Positions 23,639-29,751 of a DNA stretch of 29,751 bases are shown here, in pieces. How positions within the stretch are numbered: position 1 is the first letter of the stretch; every line of letters starts with the position of its first letter. Where the stretch lies: the NCBI GenBank assembly GCA_910586645.1, contig CAJUIS010000027.1, positions 1-29,751 of the forward strand, in the 5' to 3' direction. The position numbers were made by a program, and so were the translations under genes. This DNA comes from an uncultured Lachnospiraceae bacterium. GTDB taxonomy: Bacteria > Bacillota > Clostridia > Lachnospirales > Lachnospiraceae. The notes under the pieces were generated by a model. It saw only the letters and a program-made list of their open reading frames with translations. It had not been told where the DNA came from and did no database searches.

Positions 23639-24246
23639 CCCTCATTCCCCTGTATCCTTTTCTCCAATTCCCCGTAAACAGCCCGCAATGCATTTCCCCT
23701 GTGACTCAGCGCATTTTTCTGTTCCCTTGTCAAAGCGGCCGTAGAACAATGATACTCCTCCACATAAAAGATCGGATCGTAGCCAAAACCGTTTTCCCCT
23801 TCCGGTTTTTCCCCGATATATCCCTCTACAGTCCCCCGTTTCACAATCGTCTCCCCATCCGGAAATACCGCTGCAACTGCGCAGACAAACCGGGCGGTCC
23901 GCCGCTCTTTCGGCACGCCCAACAGCCGCTCAAGCAATGCCTGGTTCTTTTTTTCATAAGATGTATTTTCTCCCATGTAGCGTGCGGAATAGATCCCTGG
24001 CTCCTGATTCAGATAATCAATCTCAAGACCGGAATCGTCCGCCAGTACAATTTCATGGATCCGCTTCGCCACGGCTTTGGCTTTGATCAGCGCATTTTCC
24101 TCAAATGTCTTGCCTGTTTCATTCACGTCCATGCAAATGCCGGCTTCTTTTGCAGACAAAATTTCCACATCCAGTCCGTCTAAAATTTCCCGTATTTCCC
24201 GCATTTTATCCTGATTTCCCGTTGCAAAAATAATTTTTTTCTTCAT
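23635..24246 (-). CDS. rdgB: XTP/dITP diphosphatase (RdgB/HAM1 family)
   Basis: 203 residues. Removes non-canonical purine nucleotides (dITP, XTP) by cutting them to monophosphates. Family motifs: IIFATGNQDKMREI at the N-terminus, GKTFEENALIKA, VLADDSGLEID, GIYSARY, GENGFGYDPIFY and ALSHRGNALRA. The ATG at 24246 is chosen since AAGGAGAGG precedes it; an upstream in-frame ATG at 24288 would add 14 unrelated polar residues. It is coupled to the downstream phosphoesterase (four-base overlap) and lies 45 bases after the degenerate amidase. Confidence 0.96.
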   Translation of the reverse strand: MKKKIIFATGNQDKMREIREILDGLDVEILSAKEAGICMDVNETGKTFEENALIKAKAVAKRIHEIVLADDSGLEIDYLNQEPGIYSARYMGENTSYEKKNQALLERLLGVPKERRTARFVCAVAAVFPDGETIVKRGTVEGYIGEKPEGENGFGYDPIFYVEEYHCSTAALTREQKNALSHRGNALRAVYGELEKRIQGNEG

Positions 24247-24291
24247 AAACCTCTCCTTTTTATCTTCTTTTACCCAGGCATTTTGCATTTA

Positions 24292-25368
24292 TCAGTCTTC
24301 TTTTTTCAATGCGCGCAGAACGGCATAATATATCCCCTGCGCAATTCTGTCCTGATATTCACCGGAACAAAGCCTGTCAAGTTCTTCCTGATTCGTCATA
24401 AAACCGACTGCGACCGCCGCCGCCGGAGCTCTGCTGTTTCTCAGATAGGATTCCTTTAAAGCCGTTACTCCTTTATCCGAACTTCCAGCCGCAGCCGTCA
24501 CCTCTTCCAGGCAAATCTGAGCCAGCTCCTTTGCCTTCTTTCCCTCCTCACTGTCTGTGCCATCGTACCACGCCTGCGTCCCGTTTATGCTGGACATCCG
24601 GCCGCTCTGTGTGGAATTGCTGCATATGCTGATAAACAAATCGGCATCGGCCAGGTTCGAAAACTTCATACGGGTTTCAGAATCCAAATTTACATCTGCC
24701 GTTCTGGTATAATAGACGCCGACAGACCTGTCTTTAGCATCTTCGAAAATTTTTTTAAGCTTCAGCAGAATGTCAAGATTGATATCCTTCTCACATACCC
24801 CCTGTTTTGTAATTCCCAAAATATTTCCGCCGGATCCCGCGTCAATCACCACTACTTTATCATAGAGCTCTTTTGGCGTCAAAAAATCAATATACAGATA
24901 ATCTTTATCATAATGCGTCCTTATTTCACATACCCTGTCCATGGCAAACTTCACTATGCCATAGTTTTTTTCCCTTTCATACGTAAGGCTGTCGATATAA
25001 TCCGCACTCCCCAAAACCGGATATTCATAGAAATAAGATTCCCCTGCAAACGGTATTCTGATATCCGCCGTCTGCAGCATAAGATCTTCTTCAATCTGCA
25101 AATCGCTCCCCGCCACTCCAAACGGAAGCTCCATGCGGATCTGGCTTTCAAACGACACTCCTTCCGCCTGTTCATTGTTATATTTCATCAATTCCAGTCC
25201 CGTCATATTCAGCCGTTCGGCTTTCGTTTTTGTCCGGTATTCTCTGTAATCCTCGATCATATTTTCATGCGCCGTTCTAAGATGCGGAAACCAGGGAACC
25301 GCAAAGCAGACCGCAGCCGACAGTACAAAAATAAAAACTGCCGTTTTTTTCAGAATCTTTTCTTCCAA
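24292..25368 (-). CDS. Degenerate N-acetylmuramoyl-L-alanine amidase (amidase_3 pseudoenzyme)
   Basis: 358 residues with one N-terminal membrane helix (about 9-26), so anchored outside. An unassigned region (about 30-165) precedes an amidase_3 fold (about 170-355). The fold's landmarks are altered: VVIDAGSGGN has S179 where the zinc His of VIDAGHGG belongs, SICSNS has C249 for the second His of SIHAN, and PAAAVAVGFMTN has A320 where the catalytic Glu should be. Only the Glu ligand E193 (CEKDINL) remains. Hydrolysis of peptidoglycan is thus unlikely; a binding or activating role is possible. The start is TTG at 25368 with GGAGG nine bases upstream; no ATG is available in frame. It lies 60 bases after the papain-like protease gene. 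Confidence 0.8.
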   Translation of the reverse strand: MEEKILKKTAVFIFVLSAAVCFAVPWFPHLRTAHENMIEDYREYRTKTKAERLNMTGLELMKYNNEQAEGVSFESQIRMELPFGVAGSDLQIEEDLMLQTADIRIPFAGESYFYEYPVLGSADYIDSLTYEREKNYGIVKFAMDRVCEIRTHYDKDYLYIDFLTPKELYDKVVVIDAGSGGNILGITKQGVCEKDINLDILLKLKKIFEDAKDRSVGVYYTRTADVNLDSETRMKFSNLADADLFISICSNSTQSGRMSSINGTQAWYDGTDSEEGKKAKELAQICLEEVTAAAGSSDKGVTALKESYLRNSRAPAAAVAVGFMTNQEELDRLCSGEYQDRIAQGIYYAVLRALKKED

Positions 25369-25428
25369 ACCAGCATTCCTCCCAACCCTTCCCTTTTCAT
25401 ATGTCTTATGAAACGTCTGCCAAATCTG

Positions 25429-27138
25429 TCAGGACGGGCGCCGGGTATAAGCCTTTATGCACAAATTACAGGAAAACGTCTCTTCCACGCGATCCCATCG
25501 TCTGCCGCTGGCGCTGATGTATCCTTCCCCGTCCGTAAGATCCACCGTCTGCGTCACCTCGTCCGCCGCATACTCAATCGCCATCGGATGCACAGCTTCC
25601 GGCGTTTCCAGATATAAAACCACGGCATACCTTTCTTTCGGATTCAGAACAACCTTTTTGTCCGTCTCAATCGTATAATATCCGGCATTCGTAAGGTTTC
25701 CTTCCGCAATCAGCTCACCGTTTTGAAAAGAGTCTTCATTTTCAAAATTGCGCACAACATATGCCTTGTACTTCGTATTTTGTCCTGTCGCATAAAACCC
25801 GACGGCTGACAGCTCCTCTTTTTCTTCCGCTGTATATACGTTCGCCCCATAAACGGACGGTTTTTCAAATCCAATCTGCCCTACCCAGCCGCACAAATCC
25901 GACTGATAAATTTTATCGTAATTATCCGTATCCTCGATCTTTGTATAGACAACATTATGGCTGCCAATATTTGTATCATAATAAGACACATAGAATACGC
26001 CCGCTTCGCCAAATTCCTCTCCCCAACTGTTCTGACAGATAAAAGCCCCGTCTCCTTCCACGTTTACGGAAAAATTTTCTTTCGCATAATTATCGTCCCA
26101 ACCGATTATGACCACTTCATGGTTCGGACGTTCGGTTCCGATATAACAATATGCATTTTTTTCCGGATTATAAAAATCAGACCAGCCGTCTCCGCCCGCA
26201 AGCACGCTGTACAACGCCGTCTGTACGCCCCCATACTGAAATACCGCCTCTTTAATCCTGGTATAATCCTTGCCTTCCACAAGCTGCATTTCCTGTATGT
26301 GTTTTACTGCGGCAAGCCCTTCTCCCTTTTGCCCGCTTCCAAATGGAACGTCCCTTTCAAGAACAGGCCCCTGCCAGGATAAAAGGTATGCCATCGCCAT
26401 AGTATACTCGCCGCCTTCATTCGGATTCACTGCAAATGCATTGTTTATGCTCATATGTTCCGGTGAAAACTGCATCGCCTCTTCCGGAAGCATTGCGGAT
26501 TCCAATGCGCTTAAAGATGCAAACGCCCAGCAGGTTCCGGAATTTCCCTGATTTCTGACAATGCTTGTCCTGTTCTTTTTCCGCAGATCATAACTTACCG
26601 GAAACACAGAAACCGTCTCTGACGAATCTACAGCGACAGCCTGATTCTTCCCGACATCCCACGCATAATTATAACCGATATTTTTGGATATTTCCCCAAT
26701 GCTGACATAATACGTTCCCTTCTGCTTTGTCATCGGAGAAATTACCGTCCGTTTCTCATCATTTACGGAAATTTCCGGATGATCCAGACGAAGGAGAACA
26801 GAGTTTTCTCTTTTCTCCAGCAGAAGATTATCGCTTTCATATAAATGCGAACTGCATCTTAATCCTTCCGTCAGAATATCAGCCGGAACCATAAGGTTTA
26901 AATTATCATCCATAAAAATTTCCGTATCCCGGCTGGTATATTCTTTATTGTCAATCGTCAGCAAAATCGTCCTTGCATTCACGCTTTCGGCAATCAGAGG
27001 ATTCCAGTCTTCTTTTAAAAGCCTTGCTCCCCGAAACTTTCCCAATGTTTCAAAATCTTTGCCAAAACTGTGAAAATTCAATACACATACTGCAAGAACA
27101 GCCCCTGCCAGCAAAATGTACCGTTTAAAATGACTCAT
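25429..27138 (-). CDS. Secreted papain-like (C1A) protease with lectin-like domain
   Basis: 569 residues. A signal peptide or anchor at about 7-24 (ILLAGAVLAVCVLNF). Residues about 55-170 resemble the copper-amine-oxidase N-terminal-like module (DDNLNLMVPADILTEGL, GTYYVSIGEI, GYNYAWDVGKNQAVAV), a common cell-wall-associated domain. The C1A domain (about 178-400) has the oxyanion Gln Q197, catalytic C203 in QGNSGTCWAFASLSALE, H340 in PNHEVVIIGWDD and N370 in CQNSWGEEFGEAG. A C-terminal beta-rich stretch (about 415-560) matches the lectin-like domain found after bacterial C1 proteases. The substrate is not known. It begins nine bases after the methyltransferase stop. Confidence 0.92.
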   Translation of the reverse strand: MSHFKRYILLAGAVLAVCVLNFHSFGKDFETLGKFRGARLLKEDWNPLIAESVNARTILLTIDNKEYTSRDTEIFMDDNLNLMVPADILTEGLRCSSHLYESDNLLLEKRENSVLLRLDHPEISVNDEKRTVISPMTKQKGTYYVSIGEISKNIGYNYAWDVGKNQAVAVDSSETVSVFPVSYDLRKKNRTSIVRNQGNSGTCWAFASLSALESAMLPEEAMQFSPEHMSINNAFAVNPNEGGEYTMAMAYLLSWQGPVLERDVPFGSGQKGEGLAAVKHIQEMQLVEGKDYTRIKEAVFQYGGVQTALYSVLAGGDGWSDFYNPEKNAYCYIGTERPNHEVVIIGWDDNYAKENFSVNVEGDGAFICQNSWGEEFGEAGVFYVSYYDTNIGSHNVVYTKIEDTDNYDKIYQSDLCGWVGQIGFEKPSVYGANVYTAEEKEELSAVGFYATGQNTKYKAYVVRNFENEDSFQNGELIAEGNLTNAGYYTIETDKKVVLNPKERYAVVLYLETPEAVHPMAIEYAADEVTQTVDLTDGEGYISASGRRWDRVEETFSCNLCIKAYTRRPS

Positions 27139-27147
27139 TGTATCCCT

Positions 27148-28296
27148 CTATTTCTTTCTCTTTGGAGGCTTTGGCCCTAAAAACTGATAAAAATAGGTTT
27201 TCAGCATTCCATTATAAATCTTCCTGTTCCTATCCGCTTTTCGTCCAATGTACTTTTCCGTATCTTCATATCCTGAAATCATATACATAGACCAGTCGTC
27301 CAGTCCCAAAAAAGCCTTTCCTATTTCTCTGTAAAGCGCCGGCAGTGATTCTTTTTCTTCCATACGTTCCCCATAAGGCGGATTTGTCAGGATAAATCCA
27401 TATTTTTTGGGATGATGCAGCTCACTGACCGCTCTCTTCTGAAAATGAATCAAATCTTTTACGCCGGCGCGCTCCGCATTTTCCCGCGCAACTTTTATCA
27501 CTTCCCCGTCAATGTCATATCCCTGAATATCTGTGGAAATATCACAGTCTACAAGCTCCGAAGCTTCCGCAAAAGACTCTTCCCATAATTCCTGCACAAT
27601 CAGATTATCCCACGTTTCTGACAAAAAATGCCGTTTCATGCCCGGCGCAATATTGGCTGCAATCATCGCCGCTTCAATCAGAAATGTCCCGCTGCCGCAA
27701 AGCGGATCCACAAGAATCCGATCCGCGTGCCAGGGAGTTAAAAGAATCAGCGCAGCCGCAAGCGTCTCCGTAAGCGGAGCCTTGCCGGAAGCCTTGCGGT
27801 AGCCTCTCTTATGCAGCGATTCTCCCGTTGTGTCAATTGTCACCGTCACTTCATCTTTATAGAGAAAAATACGGACCGGATAAGAAGCGCCTTCCTCCGA
27901 AAACCAGTCTCTGCCGTATTTTATTTTCATACGCTCCACCATTGCTTTTTTTGCAACCGACTGAATATCAGACGAACTGAAAAGCCTGCTCTTAATAGAA
28001 GACGCCTTTGTCACCCAGAACTTTCCATCCACTGGTATATAATCTTCCCATGGCAGCGCTTTTATCCCCTGGTACAATTCTTCAAATGTAACTGCCCGGA
28101 ATCCTCCCACTTTAAGCAAAACACGTTCCGTCGTCCTCAGAAAAATATTGCTCCTGCAGATTGCTTCCGCATCTCCTTCGAATGTAACTCTTCCGTCCTC
28201 CACCTTAAGTATCTCATATCCCAAATCATAAATCTCTTTTTTTAAAACAGCCTCAAGCCCAAAATGACACGGAGCCATCAATTCATATTTTTTCAT
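27148..28296 (-). CDS. THUMP-domain class I RNA methyltransferase (RlmL N-domain/YpsC-like)
   Basis: 382 residues. An RNA-binding THUMP domain at about 40-155 is followed by a UPF0020 SAM-dependent methyltransferase. Signature motifs: DPLCGSGTFLIEA (SAM loop) and the N6/N2 catalytic NPPYGER. Homologues methylate guanine N2 in 23S rRNA (RlmL N-domain) or equivalents in Bacillus YpsC; the exact site here is not known. The ATG at 28296 follows GGAG by six bases and gives MKKYELMAPCHFGLEAVLKKE; the upstream GTG at 28308 overlaps that site. A consensus promoter at 28333-28361 drives it, and it heads the run that continues into protease, amidase-like, rdgB and YfcE genes. Confidence 0.94.
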   Translation of the reverse strand: MKKYELMAPCHFGLEAVLKKEIYDLGYEILKVEDGRVTFEGDAEAICRSNIFLRTTERVLLKVGGFRAVTFEELYQGIKALPWEDYIPVDGKFWVTKASSIKSRLFSSSDIQSVAKKAMVERMKIKYGRDWFSEEGASYPVRIFLYKDEVTVTIDTTGESLHKRGYRKASGKAPLTETLAAALILLTPWHADRILVDPLCGSGTFLIEAAMIAANIAPGMKRHFLSETWDNLIVQELWEESFAEASELVDCDISTDIQGYDIDGEVIKVARENAERAGVKDLIHFQKRAVSELHHPKKYGFILTNPPYGERMEEKESLPALYREIGKAFLGLDDWSMYMISGYEDTEKYIGRKADRNRKIYNGMLKTYFYQFLGPKPPKRKK

Positions 28297-28332
28297 CTGT
28301 TTCTCCACTTTTCTCTTATTTTGTTTACTAAC

Positions 28333-28361
28333 ATCTTATCTTTTAAAAACAGGAGTGTCAA
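28333..28361 (-). promoter_or_regulatory. Promoter of the RNA methyltransferase operon
   Basis: On the minus strand a perfect TTGACA (28361-28356), 17 bases, then TAAGAT (28338-28333). The -35 box overlaps the stop codon of the rhodanese-like gene. Confidence 0.7.
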
Positions 28362-28708
28362 TCTTTTTTCCAGAGCATTCCCATATCATCTTTCCCCTCC
28401 TCCTTTAAAAATGCCTGATATCCGCCAGTCACAGTATATACCTTTCCTTTTCTTCCCCTTAATTTCCTTGCTGCCAGAAGGCTCTGATTCCCATGTTCGC
28501 AGTACAAAATCAAACCGGCTTTTTCCGGTATTTCCCTCCTCCATTCGTCTATGTACTCAATCGGGTAATTTTTGGCATATCTGATATGGCCGTTCCTGTA
28601 AGCCTCCTCTCCCCGCAAATCAATCAGCCAGGCTTTTTTCCTTTTCATAATATTTAATATATCCTTCACCTGTATCATATCAAACCCATATATCTCTGTT
28701 TGTTCCAT
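28358..28708 (-). CDS. Single-domain rhodanese-like protein
   Basis: 116 residues. One rhodanese fold with AWLIDLRGEEAYRNGHIRYAKNYP and the active-site loop C70-EHGNQS (LILYCEHGNQSLLAARKL), followed by VYTVTGGYQAF. The conserved Cys can carry a persulfide, so a sulfurtransferase or sulfur-carrier role is expected; the six-residue loop is standard for this class. The start is set at 28708, where GGAGG lies five bases upstream; the ATG at 28711 is too close to it. A candidate promoter overlaps the terminator hairpin immediately upstream (28749-28777), giving an independent transcript. Confidence 0.85.
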   Translation of the reverse strand: MEQTEIYGFDMIQVKDILNIMKRKKAWLIDLRGEEAYRNGHIRYAKNYPIEYIDEWRREIPEKAGLILYCEHGNQSLLAARKLRGRKGKVYTVTGGYQAFLKEEGKDDMGMLWKKD

Positions 28709-28732
28709 CATATCCTCCAATTTTCTTTCTGA

Positions 28733-28772
28733 AAAAAGCAGGTTACAAACTATCGTTTGTAACCTGCTTTTT
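28733..28772. terminator. Bidirectional terminator after the Ser/Asn-rich protein gene
   Basis: Arms 28733-28750 and 28755-28772 pair perfectly over 18 bases around a TATC loop, with T-runs on both strands (TTTTTTC on the minus strand). It ends the leftward transcript of the 62-aa gene. Confidence 0.8.
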
Positions 28773-28777
28773 ATCAA
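28749..28777 (-). promoter_or_regulatory. Candidate promoter of the rhodanese-like gene, inside the terminator hairpin
   Basis: On the minus strand TTGATA (28777-28772), 17 bases, then GATAGT (28754-28749). The spacer is one hairpin arm and the -10 box covers the loop. A transcript starting here would carry only one arm and could not fold the terminator. Confidence 0.4.
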
Positions 28778-28823
28778 TATCTTATGCAGTTTTCTCTTAA
28801 TCTGCTACTTTCAGAAGCAACTC

Positions 28824-29012
28824 TTATCTGCAGTCAGAAGAACTGTCCGAAGCATTATTGGACGCTTTGTTGGAAGACTTATTAGAAGACTTGTTGGAAG
28901 CATCCTTGTTGGAACCTGCATTGTTTGATGCACTGTTCTTGCCCGCCGCATTCTGGCTGTAGCTCTTTAAATTGTAGCTGTTGGAATTTTTGTTTTCACT
29001 GTTCTTTGCCAT
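28824..29012 (-). CDS. Low-complexity Ser/Asn/Lys-rich small protein (62 aa)
   Basis: An AAGGAGG site eight bases upstream of ATG 29012 makes translation very likely. The peptide (starting MAKNSENKNSNSYNLKSYSQ) has almost no hydrophobic residues. The second half is built from short degenerate repeats of the type SNKSSNK/SNKAS and ends SSSDCR, with a single Cys. The DNA shows the matching repeated units. The composition recalls small acid-soluble spore proteins, but no SASP signature is recognised, so the family is unknown. A TTG at 29033 in frame is possible but poorly placed. Monocistronic; terminator at 28733-28772. Confidence 0.7.
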   Translation of the reverse strand: MAKNSENKNSNSYNLKSYSQNAAGKNSASNNAGSNKDASNKSSNKSSNKASNNASDSSSDCR

Positions 29013-29078
29013 TTTCTTTACCTCCTTAAGCAATTACTGCACCTATATTATCTGCCTTAAGAAAGTAATTTATACAAA

Positions 29079-29528
29079 TTATTTTTTATTTCCAAAAAAT
29101 ATAAGAAAAATAAAATAACACATAACCGCCAGCATAAACGCCGCCCCAAGAACCGGAAGCAAAAGCATTCCAATCCGCACAAACAATACAATAAATGCAA
29201 TCAAAAACATTGCCGTCAATGCTCCGCTAAACCAGGAATTTATTCGAAAACGGTGAACGTGGACTTTTCCATCGCGCCTGTTTTTCCTCTCCTGCGTTTT
29301 TTCTTCCTGATCCTGCCTGTATTTCCCATTTCCATAAACAGACACAATCGTCTTTGCGATTAATCTTGGATTTCCAAGCGCAGCCAGCACTTCTTCTTCT
29401 GTTCTTCCTTTTCTGGACTCCTCTATAATATATTGTTCGTAATATAACAATTGGCTATTTACCTGTCCCTGCGGAATCAATCCCTGAAGCGAAATCCTCA
29501 GTTCTTTTAAAAATTCGTCTCTTGTCAT
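29079..29528 (-). CDS. HAAS/DUF1700-domain membrane protein
   Basis: 149 residues. The N-terminal helical domain (MTRDEFLKELRISLQGL, YYEQYIIEESRKGRTEEEVLAALGNPRLIAKTIV) is the HAAS/DUF1700 module. A charged linker follows (about 68-92) and two hydrophobic segments (about 100-145) end in GNKK. Such proteins often sit beside a PadR-family regulator and work with it at the membrane, but no PadR gene is next to this one. GGAGG five bases before ATG 29528 fixes the start. A possible promoter lies at 29543-29572. Confidence 0.85.
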   Translation of the reverse strand: MTRDEFLKELRISLQGLIPQGQVNSQLLYYEQYIIEESRKGRTEEEVLAALGNPRLIAKTIVSVYGNGKYRQDQEEKTQERKNRRDGKVHVHRFRINSWFSGALTAMFLIAFIVLFVRIGMLLLPVLGAAFMLAVMCYFIFLIFFGNKK

Positions 29529-29542
29529 AACAGCCTCCATAC

Positions 29543-29572
29543 TGCATACAGATAGATCCGGCTATATGTCAA
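29543..29572 (-). promoter_or_regulatory. Weak promoter candidate for the HAAS/DUF1700 gene
   Basis: On the minus strand a perfect TTGACA (29572-29567) begins in the last two T of the tRNA terminator, with TATGCA (29548-29543) at 18 bases. The -10 is poor, and the leader would be only a few bases before the RBS. Confidence 0.3.
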
Positions 29573-29606
29573 AAAACCCGCAAACAATATTGTTTGCGGG
29601 TTTTTT
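29571..29606. terminator. Terminator of tRNA-Asn
   Basis: A perfect 36-base palindrome: AAAAAACCCGCAAACAAT (29571-29588) and its complement (29589-29606). The GC-rich stem is flanked by A6/T6 and lies four bases past the tRNA 3' end on the minus strand. Confidence 0.88.
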
Positions 29607-29609
29607 CAA

Positions 29610-29682
29610 CTCCCCGAGTAGGACTCGAACCTACGACAACGCGGTTAACAGCCGCGCGCTCTACCGACTGAGCTATCGAGGA
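29610..29682 (-). tRNA. tRNA-Asn (anticodon GTT)
   Basis: On the minus strand the cloverleaf is complete. Acceptor TCCTCGA pairs with TCGGGGA (one G-T pair). The D arm contains AGCTCAGTCGGTAGAGC. The anticodon stem-loop GCGGCTGTTAACCGC has anticodon GTT. The T arm is GTAGGTTCGAGTCCTAC. The discriminator is G at 29610, as expected for Asn. CCA is not encoded: TTGAAAA follows. The upstream 69 bases to the window edge hold no gene that I can support. Confidence 0.96.
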
Positions 29683-29751
29683 ATGTCAGGCACGCTTCTC
29701 TCTCCCATGCCTTGAAAACTTCATACAGATTAGGAAAACCGGAAAGGCTTT

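Noticed and set aside
24913..25617. 234-codon plus-strand open frame over the amidase-like and protease genes
   Set aside because: Spans two real genes on the other strand, no RBS, shadow composition.
29013..29060. Two CTTAAGG copies in the leader of the 62-aa gene as an RBS-masking switch
   Set aside because: Only six pairs could form and the motif is self-complementary by nature; too weak to report as a regulatory element.
1..29751. CRISPR arrays, insertion sequences, integrases, phage genes
   Set aside because: No regularly spaced repeats, terminal inverted repeats with a transposase, or recombinase motifs were found in either strand.

Overview
The window looks like a chromosomal segment from a gut-type Lachnospiraceae (Clostridia). 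Supporting signs are strong AAGGAGG ribosome binding sites, moderate GC, a two-gene SufC/SufB locus, a zinc-ribbon YvyF-like protein, a Gram-positive RND pump, a large secreted GH29 fucosidase and an agr-type peptide signalling locus. Species cannot be settled from the sequence alone. No insertion sequence, CRISPR array, phage gene or origin was seen.

Layout. 1-1640: 5' tip of a minus-strand gene, an 80-aa protein of unknown function and a lytic transglycosylase. 1672-5938 (minus): ZIP metal transporter, DNA polymerase IV, serine hydroxymethyltransferase (glyA and dinB form one unit) and glutamate racemase. 5997-9401: YvyF-like zinc-ribbon protein (+), converging on the sufC-sufB pair (-), then a CgeB-like glycosyltransferase (+). 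9402-14727 (minus): an SseB-like protein followed by a 1442-residue multidomain alpha-L-fucosidase. 14955-18970: a complete agr-like quorum-sensing locus and a divergent DUF3892 gene. 19041-28708 (minus): a 1330-residue RND transporter with a coiled-coil insertion. Upstream of it is a probable operon of RNA methyltransferase, papain-like protease, degenerate amidase, XTP/dITP diphosphatase and YfcE-type phosphoesterase. A rhodanese-like gene follows. 28824-29682 (minus): a Ser/Asn/Lys-rich 62-aa protein, an HAAS/DUF1700 membrane protein and tRNA-Asn(GTT).

The most interesting system is the agr-like locus. A regulator with two HTH domains, a LytTR response regulator and a GHKL histidine kinase are read rightward in tight coupling. 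They end tail-to-tail, with no gap, against agrB and a 42-codon agrD read leftward. The agrD-like peptide has the expected architecture: N-terminal amphipathic stretch, Cys-Leu-Phe-Phe-Phe core, then a Gly-Glu/Pro/Glu-rich tail. The predicted signal is therefore a very hydrophobic five-residue thiolactone. A regulator of the XRE type inside the operon and imperfect LytTR-type repeats upstream of the agrBD promoter suggest autoregulation.

Other points: an amidase_3 homologue that has lost two zinc-ligand positions and the catalytic glutamate sits directly downstream of a secreted cysteine protease. The RND pump has about 270 extra residues of predicted coiled coil and no adaptor gene nearby. 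Several convergent pairs share terminators or abutting stop codons. At 28733-28777 a terminator hairpin appears to contain the promoter of the next gene.
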